Shown here: positions 47,781-55,709 of the stretch, piece by piece | How positions within the stretch are numbered: the stretch's first letter is position 1 | How the letters are laid out: every line of letters starts with the position of its first letter | DNA from: Mycobacterium sp. Root265 | Lineage (GTDB): Bacteria; Actinomycetota; Actinomycetes; Mycobacteriales; Mycobacteriaceae | NCBI RefSeq assembly: GCF_001428895.1 | Contig: NZ_LMJA01000002.1 | Span: forward strand, 318,268-382,267 | DNA length: 64,000 bases | Direction of reading: 5' to 3' | Program-made: the position numbers and the translations under genes | Notes under the pieces: model-generated | What the model was told of the DNA's origin: nothing | Database searches by the model: none | The model's input: the letters and a program-made list of their open reading frames with translations, nothing else

Positions 47781-47786
47781 TAGGCT
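47781..47786 (+). promoter_or_regulatory. -10 element TAGGCT for leaderless hydrolase gene
   Basis: TAGGCT (TANNNT) stands six bases before the ATG at 47793, compatible with a leaderless transcript of the gene that serves as the integration target. Confidence 0.4.
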
Positions 47787-47792
47787 GACCAC

Positions 47793-48389
47793 ATGAGTCG
47801 CCCCACCCTGCGCAACCTGGTCGATCTGCCCGCTACCCCGCCCGCGCTTCGGGATTCGGCGCTGGTGCTGGTGGACTGCCAGAACACCTACACCTACGGG
47901 GTGATGGAACTCGACGGCGTGCAGGCGGCCCTGGAGGAGACCGCCACACTGCTGGACCGGGCCCGCACCGCGGGCATCCCGGTCATCCACATCCAGCACA
48001 ACGGTGGGCCGGGCTCGCCCTACGACATCACCGCCGAAGTCGGCGCCATCGTCGATTCGGTGGCCCCGCGCGACGGCGAGCCGGTGGTGGTCAAGCAGTT
48101 CCCCAACTCGTTCGTGCAGACCGATCTCGATGAACGCCTCAAGGCCGTCGGCGCCACCAACCTGGTGCTGGCCGGGTTCATGACGCACATGTGCATCAAC
48201 TCCACTGCGCGTGGCGGGTTCAGCCTCGGTTACGCGCCGACGGTCGTCGCCAGTGCCACCGCGACCCGGCCGCTGCCCGGTATCAGTGGCGAGGTCGTAC
48301 CTGCGGCAACACTGCAAGCAGCCAGCCTCGCGGCGTTGTCAGATCTGTTTGCTGTCGTCGTCCCGGATGCTGCCGCGATACCGGACTGA
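47793..48389 (+). CDS. Cysteine hydrolase (isochorismatase family), 3' end supplied by the integrated element
   Basis: 198 residues. The catalytic triad of the family is visible: Asp28 (LVDCQN), Lys101 (VVKQFPNSF) and nucleophile Cys134 (THMCIN). Members hydrolyse isochorismate, nicotinamide or similar amides; the exact substrate here is unknown. The gene is the integration target of the 12-kb element. From about codon 130 onward the sequence is element-derived: the last 36 codons differ from the displaced host copy at 60338-60446 at about 30 of 109 bases and 8 residues, with lower GC. The enzyme therefore stays full length as a host-element hybrid. Confidence 0.88.
   Translation: MSRPTLRNLVDLPATPPALRDSALVLVDCQNTYTYGVMELDGVQAALEETATLLDRARTAGIPVIHIQHNGGPGSPYDITAEVGAIVDSVAPRDGEPVVVKQFPNSFVQTDLDERLKAVGATNLVLAGFMTHMCINSTARGGFSLGYAPTVVASATATRPLPGISGEVVPAATLQAASLAALSDLFAVVVPDAAAIPD
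48179..48280 (+). other. attL: left attachment site inside the hydrolase gene
   Basis: 102 bases shared with 60236-60337. Identical blocks are 48179-48205 (27 bp), 48207-48244 (38 bp) and 48249-48280 (32 bp), with single mismatches at 48206, 48245 and 48248. Similarity stops abruptly to the left of 48179 but continues at a lower level to the gene's stop codon on the right, so 48179 is the outer limit of the core. The crossover must lie in one of the blocks. The core includes the codon of catalytic Cys134. Confidence 0.9.
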
Positions 48390-48397
48390 CGGCACAG

Positions 48398-48449
48398 AAC
48401 CCGGCAAAAACCCGGCGGGCCGGTGACGGCCTGACCGGCGAGCAAACAC
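48398..48449 (+). other. Candidate arm-type integrase sites next to attL
   Basis: AACCCGGC at 48398, AACCCGGCGGGC at 48409-48420 and AGCAAACAC at 48441-48449. The last two recur in the same orientation beside attR at 60084-60095 and 60060-60068. Short direct repeats on both arms of attP are what tyrosine integrases bind with their N-terminal domain. Confidence 0.45.
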
Positions 48450-48506
48450 CAGAACCGGCGGTGTGTCGGCCGCGCACAGTGTGTGTTCACTGAGACGATG
48501 GTGTAA

Positions 48507-49280
48507 GTGGACTGCTGGGACTTGAACTACTGCGCCTACCCGTGGCCGGTTGAACTAGACGTGAGCGTTGACGGCGCGAACTGGGTGCCGTTCCTTGGTT
48601 CGCTACTGCTCTTCCTGGCCTCTCTCGCTGCGTCAGGCGTCGCGTGGTACGGCATCCGCAAGAGCAACGAGACGAACCGCGAAAGCAATAGAACTAACCG
48701 GCTTGCGATCGCTGCTGCTGATGACCGAGAAATTGAGAAGTGGCGTAGGGACCGGCTGCTCACGTTGTGCTCTGACGCCGTCGCAGCGGCGACAGAGTTC
48801 CGCATGGTCATGAGGAGTGCTAGGGACAGGGAGTCTGGCGCAATGGTCCCGGAAGGCCAGCTGGAGAAGTTCAGTGATGCTGTCCGCCTGCTGGCGGACA
48901 GCAGAGACCATCTGCTGCTCGTTGCTGCGTCTCGGCTAAGCGAGCTGAGTCAAGAGATGCTCGATGCCGCAAAGCCAGTCGTCAAGAAACAAGGGGAGGT
49001 GACTGCGGCGAAGGCGCGTATGGCGAAACAACTGAAGGACGACTATTTCGATCTGGTCGAAGTCGGTGCAGATAGCCCAGAGGAACTCAAGGAGCATGAA
49101 GAGGAGGTTCATGCAGAGTTGGTGGCGGAGCCACTAGCTGCCTTTGATGCCGCACTGGACGGCTTTGAAGCCGTCCGGGAGAGGTTCGTTCTAGAGGCGC
49201 AGCGGCAATTGAACGCGCCTACCCAAACAGCTGAACAACTTTCGGCGTCGGCGCAGCCACCGGCTCGCCAAGCGGATTGA
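48507..49280 (+). CDS. Membrane-anchored coiled-coil protein (element cargo)
   Basis: 257 residues from a GTG at 48507. A short external N-terminus with two Cys and three Trp (residues 2-27), one membrane helix (about 28-48), then a long charged helical cytoplasmic part with heptad-like patterns (about 50-240). It is the first gene inside the element and points opposite to the integrase, which it overlaps tail-to-tail by 62 bases. No enzyme motif is seen. Position at the element edge is typical of cargo such as superinfection or defence factors, which is inference only. Confidence 0.65.
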   Translation: MDCWDLNYCAYPWPVELDVSVDGANWVPFLGSLLLFLASLAASGVAWYGIRKSNETNRESNRTNRLAIAAADDREIEKWRRDRLLTLCSDAVAAATEFRMVMRSARDRESGAMVPEGQLEKFSDAVRLLADSRDHLLLVAASRLSELSQEMLDAAKPVVKKQGEVTAAKARMAKQLKDDYFDLVEVGADSPEELKEHEEEVHAELVAEPLAAFDAALDGFEAVRERFVLEAQRQLNAPTQTAEQLSASAQPPARQAD

Positions 49281-50553
49281 CCGGGGCCTCTTCGGGCAGG
49301 AAGTCCGCGTAAACCGCGAGCGTCATGTTCTTGTTTGCGTGACCGCACCACTTCGATACCTGCACGATGTTCACCCCGGCGGTTAGCAGCATGACGGCGA
49401 AGGTGTGGCGGGTGTCGTGCAGCCTGAAGCCATTGGTAGGCGGTGCCACCGTGCCGTCCTCGTTCAGCTTGCGGGCGGTGCCGACCGGGATACCGACCGC
49501 CTCGCAGGCATCGCGCAGAGTGCGCCGCGCGAAGGTGCTCAGCTCCACCGTCTCGGACCAATCGAGCTGCGCTGCGGCATGCTCACCTTTGCGGCGTGCA
49601 CCGCCCTGCAGCCGGTTCGGCCACAGCGGGGCGGCGGGGTTCGCCGGGTCGCCGTGCGTGGCGCTCAGGTAGGTGTGCATGCGTGCGGCGAGCCAGGGTG
49701 GCAGCGGCACCGTGCGCTCGTTCTCCGTCTTCGTGAGGCCGATGTCGAGCTTGCCGCCACGGCGCACGGCGGAGCGTTCCACGCGGATGCTGCCGGTCAC
49801 CCCACCGTCAGCGGTGTGCGTGAGGGTCAGGTCCGCCAGGGTCAGCGCTTGCAGCTCGCCTCGGCGCAGGCCGGTATAGCACAGGAACAGCACCATGAGT
49901 TCGTATGCGGGGTGACTGATTTCCCCCACCTTCGCGGCCAGCGTGGCGACCTGCGTCGGTGTGAGCGGGTGCGGCTTGAACTTGACCCGTGACCGGCGGC
50001 CAGCGGGTGCCCGGTCCACAGCATCGGCGGGTGAGGACTGGATTGCCCTGGCGCGCATCGCATATCGCAGCACCGCTGTCAGGGGCCACCACACGTTCCG
50101 CAGGCTGCGCGGGTTGAGTCTCGCAGCCAGGTCGGCGCGGAATTCTTCGCAGTCCACGAGCGTGATTAGCCCAACCGGCATCATTCCGAAGCGGGGGAGG
50201 ATGTCCACGTCGAGCAGACGGGTGTAGTTGTTCAGCGTCCCAATCTTCAGCGTGCCCTCGGCGTGGCGGCGGCGCTGCTCAGCCAGCCAGCCCGCCGCGT
50301 AGTGCGAGAACGGCATCGCTGCCGCCCGGCGCGCGTCGGAGACACCGGACGTGCCGCCGACCGTGTGGCGGGCGGCGTTCAGCTCGTCGCACAGTGTCTC
50401 GGCGTCGGCGCGGTTGCGGAACGTGGCCTGCCGTTTGTGGCGCTGCAGGTCGCCGTCTGTGTCGGGGAGGTACTCGTCCCAGTGCACCGTGAACGTGAAG
50501 ACAGGCTTGCCGTTCCGGCGCTGCTTCGTCTCATTGGCATCAATGTGAGCCAT
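49219..50553 (-). CDS. Tyrosine-type site-specific integrase
   Basis: 444 residues. N-terminal arm-binding region rich in basic and aromatic residues (TFTVHWDEYLPDTDGD), a SAM-like core-binding domain (about 75-185), and the catalytic domain with Arg in YTGLRRGEL, His379-x-x-Arg382 (HDTRHTF), His405 (CGHANKNM) and nucleophile Tyr415 (LAVYADF). It catalyses integration and, with an excisionase, excision of the element at the att sites. The gene points toward attL, and its start overlaps the stop of the serine recombinase by one base (TGATG), so translation is coupled. Confidence 0.93.
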   Translation of the reverse strand: MAHIDANETKQRRNGKPVFTFTVHWDEYLPDTDGDLQRHKRQATFRNRADAETLCDELNAARHTVGGTSGVSDARRAAAMPFSHYAAGWLAEQRRRHAEGTLKIGTLNNYTRLLDVDILPRFGMMPVGLITLVDCEEFRADLAARLNPRSLRNVWWPLTAVLRYAMRARAIQSSPADAVDRAPAGRRSRVKFKPHPLTPTQVATLAAKVGEISHPAYELMVLFLCYTGLRRGELQALTLADLTLTHTADGGVTGSIRVERSAVRRGGKLDIGLTKTENERTVPLPPWLAARMHTYLSATHGDPANPAAPLWPNRLQGGARRKGEHAAAQLDWSETVELSTFARRTLRDACEAVGIPVGTARKLNEDGTVAPPTNGFRLHDTRHTFAVMLLTAGVNIVQVSKWCGHANKNMTLAVYADFLPEEAPVNPLGEPVAAPTPKVVQLFG

Positions 50554-51221
50554 CAGGCAACCGCCGTTTCGGTTGTGCGCGTGGCACTCTGGTAGATCCT
50601 GCGCACCGTGGACGGATGCCAGGTGCTGCCGCCGCGAGGTGTCGTGATGCCCTCTGCGGCGAGTGCTTTCGCGATGCGGTCGAAGCTCATGCCGCCGTCA
50701 CGGTCCGCGATGATCCGGCGGACGACCGCCGTCGAGGCCTCGCGGGGTCGGCCAATGCGTTCACCTCGGGCCTTCTTCGCGGCCAGCGCGGCCGATGTGC
50801 GCTCGCTGGCAAGCTCGCGCTCGTACTGTCCGAAGTTGACAAGGTTCATCGCCACCATGCGGCCCGCCGCTGTCGTCAGGTCGACGCCGAGGTCGAGCAC
50901 AACAAGAGACCACCCCTGCGCTTGTGCCGATTCGATGATGTTGGCGGCGTTTACGATTGAACGCGACATTCGGTCGAGCTTCGCAACGATCAAGCCATCA
51001 GCTTGACCAGACGCGAGCAACTCCAGCGCTTTTCGCAGCTCCGGTCCGATGCTCTTGCCGCTGACGCCTTCGTCGGCCAGGTGCTCGACGGACCATCCTC
51101 GGCGCTCGGCCTCGGCGTTGATGGCGGCGCGCTGCGCTTCGAGGCCGTTGCGACTGTCGGCCTGCTCCTGCGTGCTGACGCGGCAGAATCCGATGAAGTG
51201 CTTCTGACCTGCATTTTCCAT
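50553..51221 (-). CDS. Small serine recombinase (resolvase/invertase type)
   Basis: 222 residues. The resolvase domain has catalytic Ser16 in FCRVSTQEQ, the conserved Arg region KLDRMSRS and the long E-helix region (YERELASERTSAALAAKKARG). A C-terminal helix-turn-helix (about 165-210; SFDRIAKALAAEGITTPRGG, HPSTVRRIYQ) binds DNA. It is much too short for a large serine integrase. Coupled to the tyrosine integrase by a TGATG overlap, it may resolve element multimers, invert a segment or take part in excision. Confidence 0.9.
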   Translation of the reverse strand: MENAGQKHFIGFCRVSTQEQADSRNGLEAQRAAINAEAERRGWSVEHLADEGVSGKSIGPELRKALELLASGQADGLIVAKLDRMSRSIVNAANIIESAQAQGWSLVVLDLGVDLTTAAGRMVAMNLVNFGQYERELASERTSAALAAKKARGERIGRPREASTAVVRRIIADRDGGMSFDRIAKALAAEGITTPRGGSTWHPSTVRRIYQSATRTTETAVA

Positions 51222-51379
51222 GCTCTCGGTCCTCTCGATAGGGCGGAAACGAACAGTTCGGCTTTACGCCTCATGCCCGAAGGTACGCCCCGCAACCTGC
51301 GGCTTCAACCGATGGACTACTGAAATAAGCTGTGCTGCAACCAATCCCATTGGTAGCTCTGGGAACTGCTGGGCTGGCA

Positions 51380-51598
51380 TCATATTCGGCGCAACTCGTC
51401 CTCCCAGTAGTCACGGCGGGTGCCGTCTGCAAACTGCACCGTGACCTCGATGTCCCCACCGCGCAGCACTGTTCGGCGCACGGTGCCGACCTGGCTGACG
51501 TGCGGGTCGTTCCACGCCAGCGGCGTGACCGCATCGCCGTACCCCAGTAGGGCCGCATCTGGTTGGGCGGGCTGCGGCTTGCCTGGCTGCGCGCTCAC
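51380..51598 (-). CDS. Small element protein of unknown function
   Basis: 72 residues from a GTG at 51598. A Gln/Pro-rich start is followed by a compact beta-rich stretch (TVLRGGDIEVTVQFADGTRRDYWEDELRRI) that looks like a small folded domain. It is in line with the other leftward genes of the element, 73 bases downstream of the zinc-motif gene. No family recognised. Confidence 0.5.
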   Translation of the reverse strand: MSAQPGKPQPAQPDAALLGYGDAVTPLAWNDPHVSQVGTVRRTVLRGGDIEVTVQFADGTRRDYWEDELRRI

Positions 51599-51671
51599 GG
51601 GTAGCCCCGTCCGTTCACCCGCCGACGGGCCGCTCTGGGCGCATATGGGCGCACAGGTGGCAAAGCGGCGG

Positions 51672-52325
51672 TCATTTGAACCGCTCGGACCGCACCCGGC
51701 GGGGCTGGCCTTGCTGCCGCCGGAGGTCAGCGGTGAACGCTGCGGCGTCTTCCATCGTCAGCAGCTCCCCGCCGGAGCTTGCGGGCGGCTGCGGCACACC
51801 GGCCCATGGTGGCGGTCGCAGCGGGCCATCGGGTTGGGCCGGCGGATTCGGGTCGGGGACCACTTCGGCGTCTACTGGTTCCGCAGGGTCGGCGGCGGTC
51901 AGCTCGCGGGGCGGTTCGATCAGGCCACGGCGGCGCTGGCTCTCGTCCAGCGGCACCCGTGCGATACCGGCCAGCATGCCCTGCCACGGCGCGGGCTCAG
52001 CGACGGACACCTCGACTGACGTCTTCTCCGTGATGCCGCCGAGCGCCAGGGCGTGTTTGATCGCGGCCAACCGAACGGCCTCGCTCTCGCCGCTGTCCGC
52101 AATTCCCAGCAATTGCTTCGCCATCCGGTCGGCGCTCTCTTCAAGTCGTTGGTGCGCGCGGCGTTTCACCTGCGGGGCGCGGCCACCGTGCGCGTCGCAG
52201 ACGTTCGCGCCTCGGCGGGCTTGGCGCTTGCAGCGGTCGCCGTTCTTGCGGTGCGCGGTGCAACGGGTGGCCGCATTGCCCTTCCAGCCGTCGTCCACGG
52301 GTACATCCGTCGATAGGTCGTTCAT
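51672..52325 (-). CDS. Zinc-motif protein resembling actinophage terminase small subunits
   Basis: 217 residues. Residues 21-50 carry a Cys4/His-type knuckle (C-x8-C-x9/10-C-x2-H, ending HGGRAPQVK) that I associate with actinobacterial phage-like terminase small-subunit or packaging proteins. It is followed by helices (RLEESADRMAKQLLGI, ESEAVRLAAIKHAL) and a long Pro/Ala/Asp-rich tail. In a satellite such a protein could redirect a helper phage packaging motor to its DNA. A Shine-Dalgarno AAGGAA precedes the ATG. Assignment is from pattern memory, so moderate. Confidence 0.65.
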   Translation of the reverse strand: MNDLSTDVPVDDGWKGNAATRCTAHRKNGDRCKRQARRGANVCDAHGGRAPQVKRRAHQRLEESADRMAKQLLGIADSGESEAVRLAAIKHALALGGITEKTSVEVSVAEPAPWQGMLAGIARVPLDESQRRRGLIEPPRELTAADPAEPVDAEVVPDPNPPAQPDGPLRPPPWAGVPQPPASSGGELLTMEDAAAFTADLRRQQGQPRRVRSERFK

Positions 52326-52348
52326 CGGTACAGGTTCCTTCCGGTCTC

Positions 52349-52552
52349 GGGAAACTCTCTATGTTGTTTCCTCCCTAAAGGTCGGAAACAACACTTTCCG
52401 GGTGCGGGAAACATGCGGAAAGTGTGGAAACAAAGTGCAGCACAGTCGTTTTCAAAATCGCGCATCTCGCAACTCTGGGCGGAAACACCGGAAACAAGCA
52501 CTTGAACTGCGTATTTACTGTGCATTTTGGCTCCGTTTCGGGGCTTGTTTCC
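52349..52552. other. Candidate replication origin: GGAAACAA iteron cluster
   Basis: Five exact copies of GGAAACAA occur within 189 bases: 52384-52391, 52426-52433 and 52490-52497 on plus, 52364-52371 and 52545-52552 on minus. Near copies lie at 52349, 52408 and 52481. Two perfect inverted repeats are included (GTTGTTTCC/GGAAACAAC at 52363/52384 and ACACTTTCCG/CGGAAAGTGT at 52391/52416). The region is richer in A and T than its surroundings and sits just downstream of the primase-helicase genes, as the origin of staphylococcal pathogenicity islands lies next to rep. Confidence 0.65.
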
Positions 52553-53726
52553 GCCGGTCGGAAAGTCTGACGACATCTTCGTCGGCCTCCGGTTCGCCGT
52601 CGCCGAGCGTGTGGATCTTCGCCGAACTGATCTTCTGAATCCTGATGTAGTCGCGGTGCTGAGCCCGCGCGTACCAGCTCTGGCACCTCGCTTGACCGCG
52701 CCCGGTCATCTCCCAACCCAGCTCACCGAAAAGCTCGCCCTTGTTGGGATTCCGGCCATCGGCCTGCCAGCGTGCCACGACATCGCGGGCTCGCAATGCT
52801 TCGCGCTCGGCTTCTAGATCGGTGCGATTCGCCCGCCCGGTTGCTGACAGTGTCCGCGTGGCGACGGTGTAGCCGACCTCAAAGTCCGCAACGTCTACGT
52901 CCCGGCCGACCGCTTTGAAGTGCCTAGGGCCGCGCCGGTCTGGCTGGCCGTTGCTGTCGGTGCCGAGCCGGAAAGCGATGTTGACATCGGGGCAGTCCAT
53001 CATCGCGCTCGCACCACGGGCGCGGTCACCTGCTTCTTCCGAGAACCCTGTGTGATGCGCGATGAACATGCCTCGCAACTTCGCCTCGCGCATGATCGTT
53101 TCCAACACCACCCAGAACGCGTTGTACGCAGCGTTGATGTCACCGCCACCCCATGAGCCAGGGTTGAACAGCTTCGACAGCGGATCCCATACCGCATAGG
53201 TGATCCCATGATCGACTAGCCATTTGATGATCCACTCGACGGCCTGCGGATTGCTGAGATCCATTGCGCCAAAGCCATGTTCGCGAGCGTGATAGAACCA
53301 CACCCGCTTGCCTGCGTCTTCGGGCAAGTTGAGGTCTGCGCACCATTGCAGCATCTGCCGCTTCCCAAGCTCCATATTGAAGTACCCAACTTGCTCAAGG
53401 GTTCCGAAGTTGACGTCGAAGCGGCCGAGGAACGGATCGCCGGTGACGAGTGATTGCACAAGGTTGAGCGCGAGCGTTGTCTTGCCCGACTTCGCTGCAG
53501 CGTTCACCTGCACCACCCCAGACGGCGCAAGGTCTCTCACGATCCAATCGACCTCGGGAAGGTCACCGGCAAGCTCTTCGGCAAGTGACACAGAGGGCTC
53601 CGGCGGGTGCCACCTGGCCTGCGCACGCTCCTGCCGCACCATCTCGCGAGCGAGTGTTGCCATCCGTTCGCCGTTGAGGTAGTCCGCGAACTTGTCGTCG
53701 TCGGCGAAGTCGTAGAGGTCAGTCAT
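52515..53726 (-). CDS. RecA-like/RepA-type replicative helicase
   Basis: 403 residues from the ATG at 53726, overlapping the primase stop by four bases. Walker A (AAAKSGKTTLALN, about 66-78), Walker B-like strand (YAVWDPLSKL) and a conserved MFIAHHTGF segment identify the AAA_25/RepA-like hexameric helicase class. A C-terminal part (about 285-395) contains a winged-helix-like region (NKGELFGELGWEMTGRGQ). It should unwind DNA at the element's origin after primase loading. The 3' end of the gene holds the last iteron of the candidate origin. Confidence 0.85.
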   Translation of the reverse strand: MTDLYDFADDDKFADYLNGERMATLAREMVRQERAQARWHPPEPSVSLAEELAGDLPEVDWIVRDLAPSGVVQVNAAAKSGKTTLALNLVQSLVTGDPFLGRFDVNFGTLEQVGYFNMELGKRQMLQWCADLNLPEDAGKRVWFYHAREHGFGAMDLSNPQAVEWIIKWLVDHGITYAVWDPLSKLFNPGSWGGGDINAAYNAFWVVLETIMREAKLRGMFIAHHTGFSEEAGDRARGASAMMDCPDVNIAFRLGTDSNGQPDRRGPRHFKAVGRDVDVADFEVGYTVATRTLSATGRANRTDLEAEREALRARDVVARWQADGRNPNKGELFGELGWEMTGRGQARCQSWYARAQHRDYIRIQKISSAKIHTLGDGEPEADEDVVRLSDRRKQAPKRSQNAQ

Positions 53727-54955
53727 CGGGCGGTCCGTCCATACTTGGGGCGTCTGGGTGTTCGGGGTTGGGCCGGCCGCGGGCGCAACCATCCGCCTCC
53801 TGCCGTTACGGGCATGCGGTCCTCGCCCCAGTCCTCCACGAGGTCGGCGTAAGGATCGTCATCGTTGGCATCGAGTGCCGCCGCAATCGCACCTTCGGCC
53901 ATGCGGTCAAAGTCGTGTTCGTCCAGCTCGCCGCCGCGCTCTGTGTAGGCCGCGATGGCTGCGGTCCTGATTGCCTCGTAGGCCGTCGTCCACGGGTAGT
54001 AACCGCGCACGGCGTCATGCGCGGCTCGCCACAGCGCGTCAAGGCAGGCATTGCGGGTGCCGCCGGTCTTGCCGGTCGCGAGCACGGTCGCGACGACGCC
54101 GCGCAGGATATTCGGGTACTGGTCCAGCGTGTACTCATCAGCGAAGGCCGTCACGTCAGCGGAGGTCACAGCTTGCCCACGCCTGCGGGATCGCTTCGGC
54201 TTGTCATCTCGCAGCGCCGCGCACCACGCCGCTGGCAGCTCGGGCAGCTCGTCGGGGCGTGGCATCGCCTCAACGGGCAACGGTGCGCCGCCTGGGCCGT
54301 AGAGCTGATAGGTCGCGCCCGTGTGATGCACTCCGCCAGGTGCCACGGCGCAGCGGTGATGGCGTTGGATCACCTCAACGTCGCCGCCGCCGTTCAGCAC
54401 ACCGACCCCGACCCAATCGGCAGGCACGCGGTAGAACCGGATACCGCTGCCGGTGTCGTAGTCGCGTGCAGTCGTTCGCCAGGTTGGCGGCAGGTCGCCG
54501 TAGAGCTGTTCGTGGCTGCGCACCGTCGTCAGCCCGTGCTTCGGGCCGTACTGATCAACGTCGATCCCGGCGACACCGACCGGCATGCGGAGAGCGATGT
54601 TCAGCACGCCGCGCTCTGGCGATCCGTTGACGATGCGCCGCGCGATGCGTTCGGGATCTTCAAGCACGTCTGCGAGCGGTCGGTCCACGCCGGTCCATCC
54701 GCTGACCTTCGTGTCCCATGGCACCTTGCCGGGGCGGTCGTCTGGCTTGTGCGGGTTGATCCGCCCTACCGCGATGACACCCCAGCCGGCGCCCATGATT
54801 GCCCACGCTGCTCTGCGGTACTCGTCGGCATCCATTCCGGCGATCTCGACCAGAAGTTCGCCGTTACCAATGTCTTCCACGTACGCGCCGTAGTCGGCGA
54901 GGTCGTCGCGTAACGGCGGCTTGACCTGCTTGGTGGCGGGTGTGTCGGGTATCAT
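53723..54955 (-). CDS. Bifunctional primase-polymerase (Prim-Pol) of the element
   Basis: 410 residues. N-terminal Prim-Pol domain (about 40-235) with the metal-binding DxD in VAGIDVDQYG, the SGxRF segment (GSGIRFYRV) and the downstream catalytic region (EVIQRHHRCAVAPGG). A C-terminal helical region (about 260-370) follows. Such proteins make primers for plasmids, phages and satellites and are usually fused or coupled to a helicase, as here by a four-base overlap. Start at the ATG at 54955. Confidence 0.85.
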   Translation of the reverse strand: MIPDTPATKQVKPPLRDDLADYGAYVEDIGNGELLVEIAGMDADEYRRAAWAIMGAGWGVIAVGRINPHKPDDRPGKVPWDTKVSGWTGVDRPLADVLEDPERIARRIVNGSPERGVLNIALRMPVGVAGIDVDQYGPKHGLTTVRSHEQLYGDLPPTWRTTARDYDTGSGIRFYRVPADWVGVGVLNGGGDVEVIQRHHRCAVAPGGVHHTGATYQLYGPGGAPLPVEAMPRPDELPELPAAWCAALRDDKPKRSRRRGQAVTSADVTAFADEYTLDQYPNILRGVVATVLATGKTGGTRNACLDALWRAAHDAVRGYYPWTTAYEAIRTAAIAAYTERGGELDEHDFDRMAEGAIAAALDANDDDPYADLVEDWGEDRMPVTAGGGWLRPRPAQPRTPRRPKYGRTAR

Positions 54956-54992
54956 CTGATCAGTTCCGTTCTGGCGATCGAGGACTAGCGAT

Positions 54993-55024
54993 AACCCGGC
55001 TCAACGTCTCAGGTGAGCCGGGTT
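54993..55024 (-). terminator. Terminator between excisionase-like gene and replication genes
   Basis: Arms AACCCGGCTCA (54993-55003) and TGAGCCGGGTT (55014-55024) pair perfectly over 11 bases with a 10-base loop. On the minus strand it follows the excisionase-like gene directly and precedes the primase gene, so it may separate the two modules. There is only a weak T-tract. Confidence 0.6.
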
Positions 55025-55031
55025 TCGCGGT

Positions 55032-55262
55032 TTATACGGCTTGTGCTTCTTGGTGTTTGGGTTCCACGCGGCAACTGTCGATGTACTCGATCAGCGCTGA
55101 GCGACTGGTGAACCTGGCTCTCCCGATCTTGACGAACGCAATGCGCTGCTGGCGGATTGCGAACCGAGCCGCGTTCTCGCTGATCGGCGTACCCAGCTCC
55201 GCCGTCGCCTCGCTGATCTCCACCTCGCGATAGGGAATGCTCCACTCGCTGACTTGATCCAT
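55032..55262 (-). CDS. Excisionase / AlpA-like winged-helix DNA-binding protein
   Basis: 76 residues. A MerR-like winged helix of the Xis/HTH_17 type: helix-turn-helix GTPISENAARFAIRQQR and a wing FVKIGRARFTSRSALIEYI. Proteins of this size direct excision by the tyrosine integrase or activate early element genes. It is followed by a terminator and stands between the small upstream genes and the replication operon. Confidence 0.75.
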   Translation of the reverse strand: MDQVSEWSIPYREVEISEATAELGTPISENAARFAIRQQRIAFVKIGRARFTSRSALIEYIDSCRVEPKHQEAQAV

Positions 55263-55397
55263 CGCCCTGTCTCCTGTTCCTGTCGGTTAGGCCGCTTGCG
55301 GGCCTGCGATGAATCTACGCCCGTCGGCCGTTCCACGGCTCGCGTAAGCGGCGTTAATTGCGTTGTCGCGCTTGATAACCCGACGAAGGTTATTCGG

Positions 55398-55709
55398 TCA
55401 ACCTGTCGTCCCAGCTCCGCGCCGTACTCGTGTTCGCCTTGTGCTGCTGACCTGAATTGTCACGCTGTCCCTCCCCGCAGCACCTTCATCGGTGTCTGCA
55501 GGTGGCTCAGTGGCGGCGTCAGGGGTCGGTGCGGCGGGCTCCTGCTCGGGTATCCGCCGTTGTCCGACGCGGGTGCGGATGTGGCCGGGCAACGCCTTGT
55601 CCGGGTCGATCATCTGCGCGGCCAACCGGGCGGCCTGCTCGGCATCCCGCCGCCGGGTTTCGCCAGGGTCCGCGAGCTGCCCGTTCGGGGCCATTCTTCT
55701 CGGGCTCAT
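55398..55709 (-). CDS. Small charged element protein
   Basis: 103 residues, ATG at 55709 overlapping the stop of the upstream gene by four bases. It is rich in Arg, Ala, Pro and Glu; a short helical part (ETRRRDAEQAARLAAQMI) is followed by a disordered tail. No domain recognised. The coupling makes it a co-product of the 286-residue protein. Confidence 0.55.
   Translation of the reverse strand: MSPRRMAPNGQLADPGETRRRDAEQAARLAAQMIDPDKALPGHIRTRVGQRRIPEQEPAAPTPDAATEPPADTDEGAAGRDSVTIQVSSTRRTRVRRGAGTTG

Noticed and set aside
48179-48280. tRNA-type attachment site
   Set aside because: No tRNA-like fold was found at either junction; the duplicated sequence is protein-coding.
50553-51221. Large serine integrase as the integrating enzyme
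   Set aside because: At 222 residues it lacks the large C-terminal zinc and coiled-coil domains; the tyrosine integrase is the better candidate.
52322-52576. 84-residue frame over the iteron region
   Set aside because: Composition is irregular and it overlaps the origin candidate and the helicase end; the repeats explain the region better.
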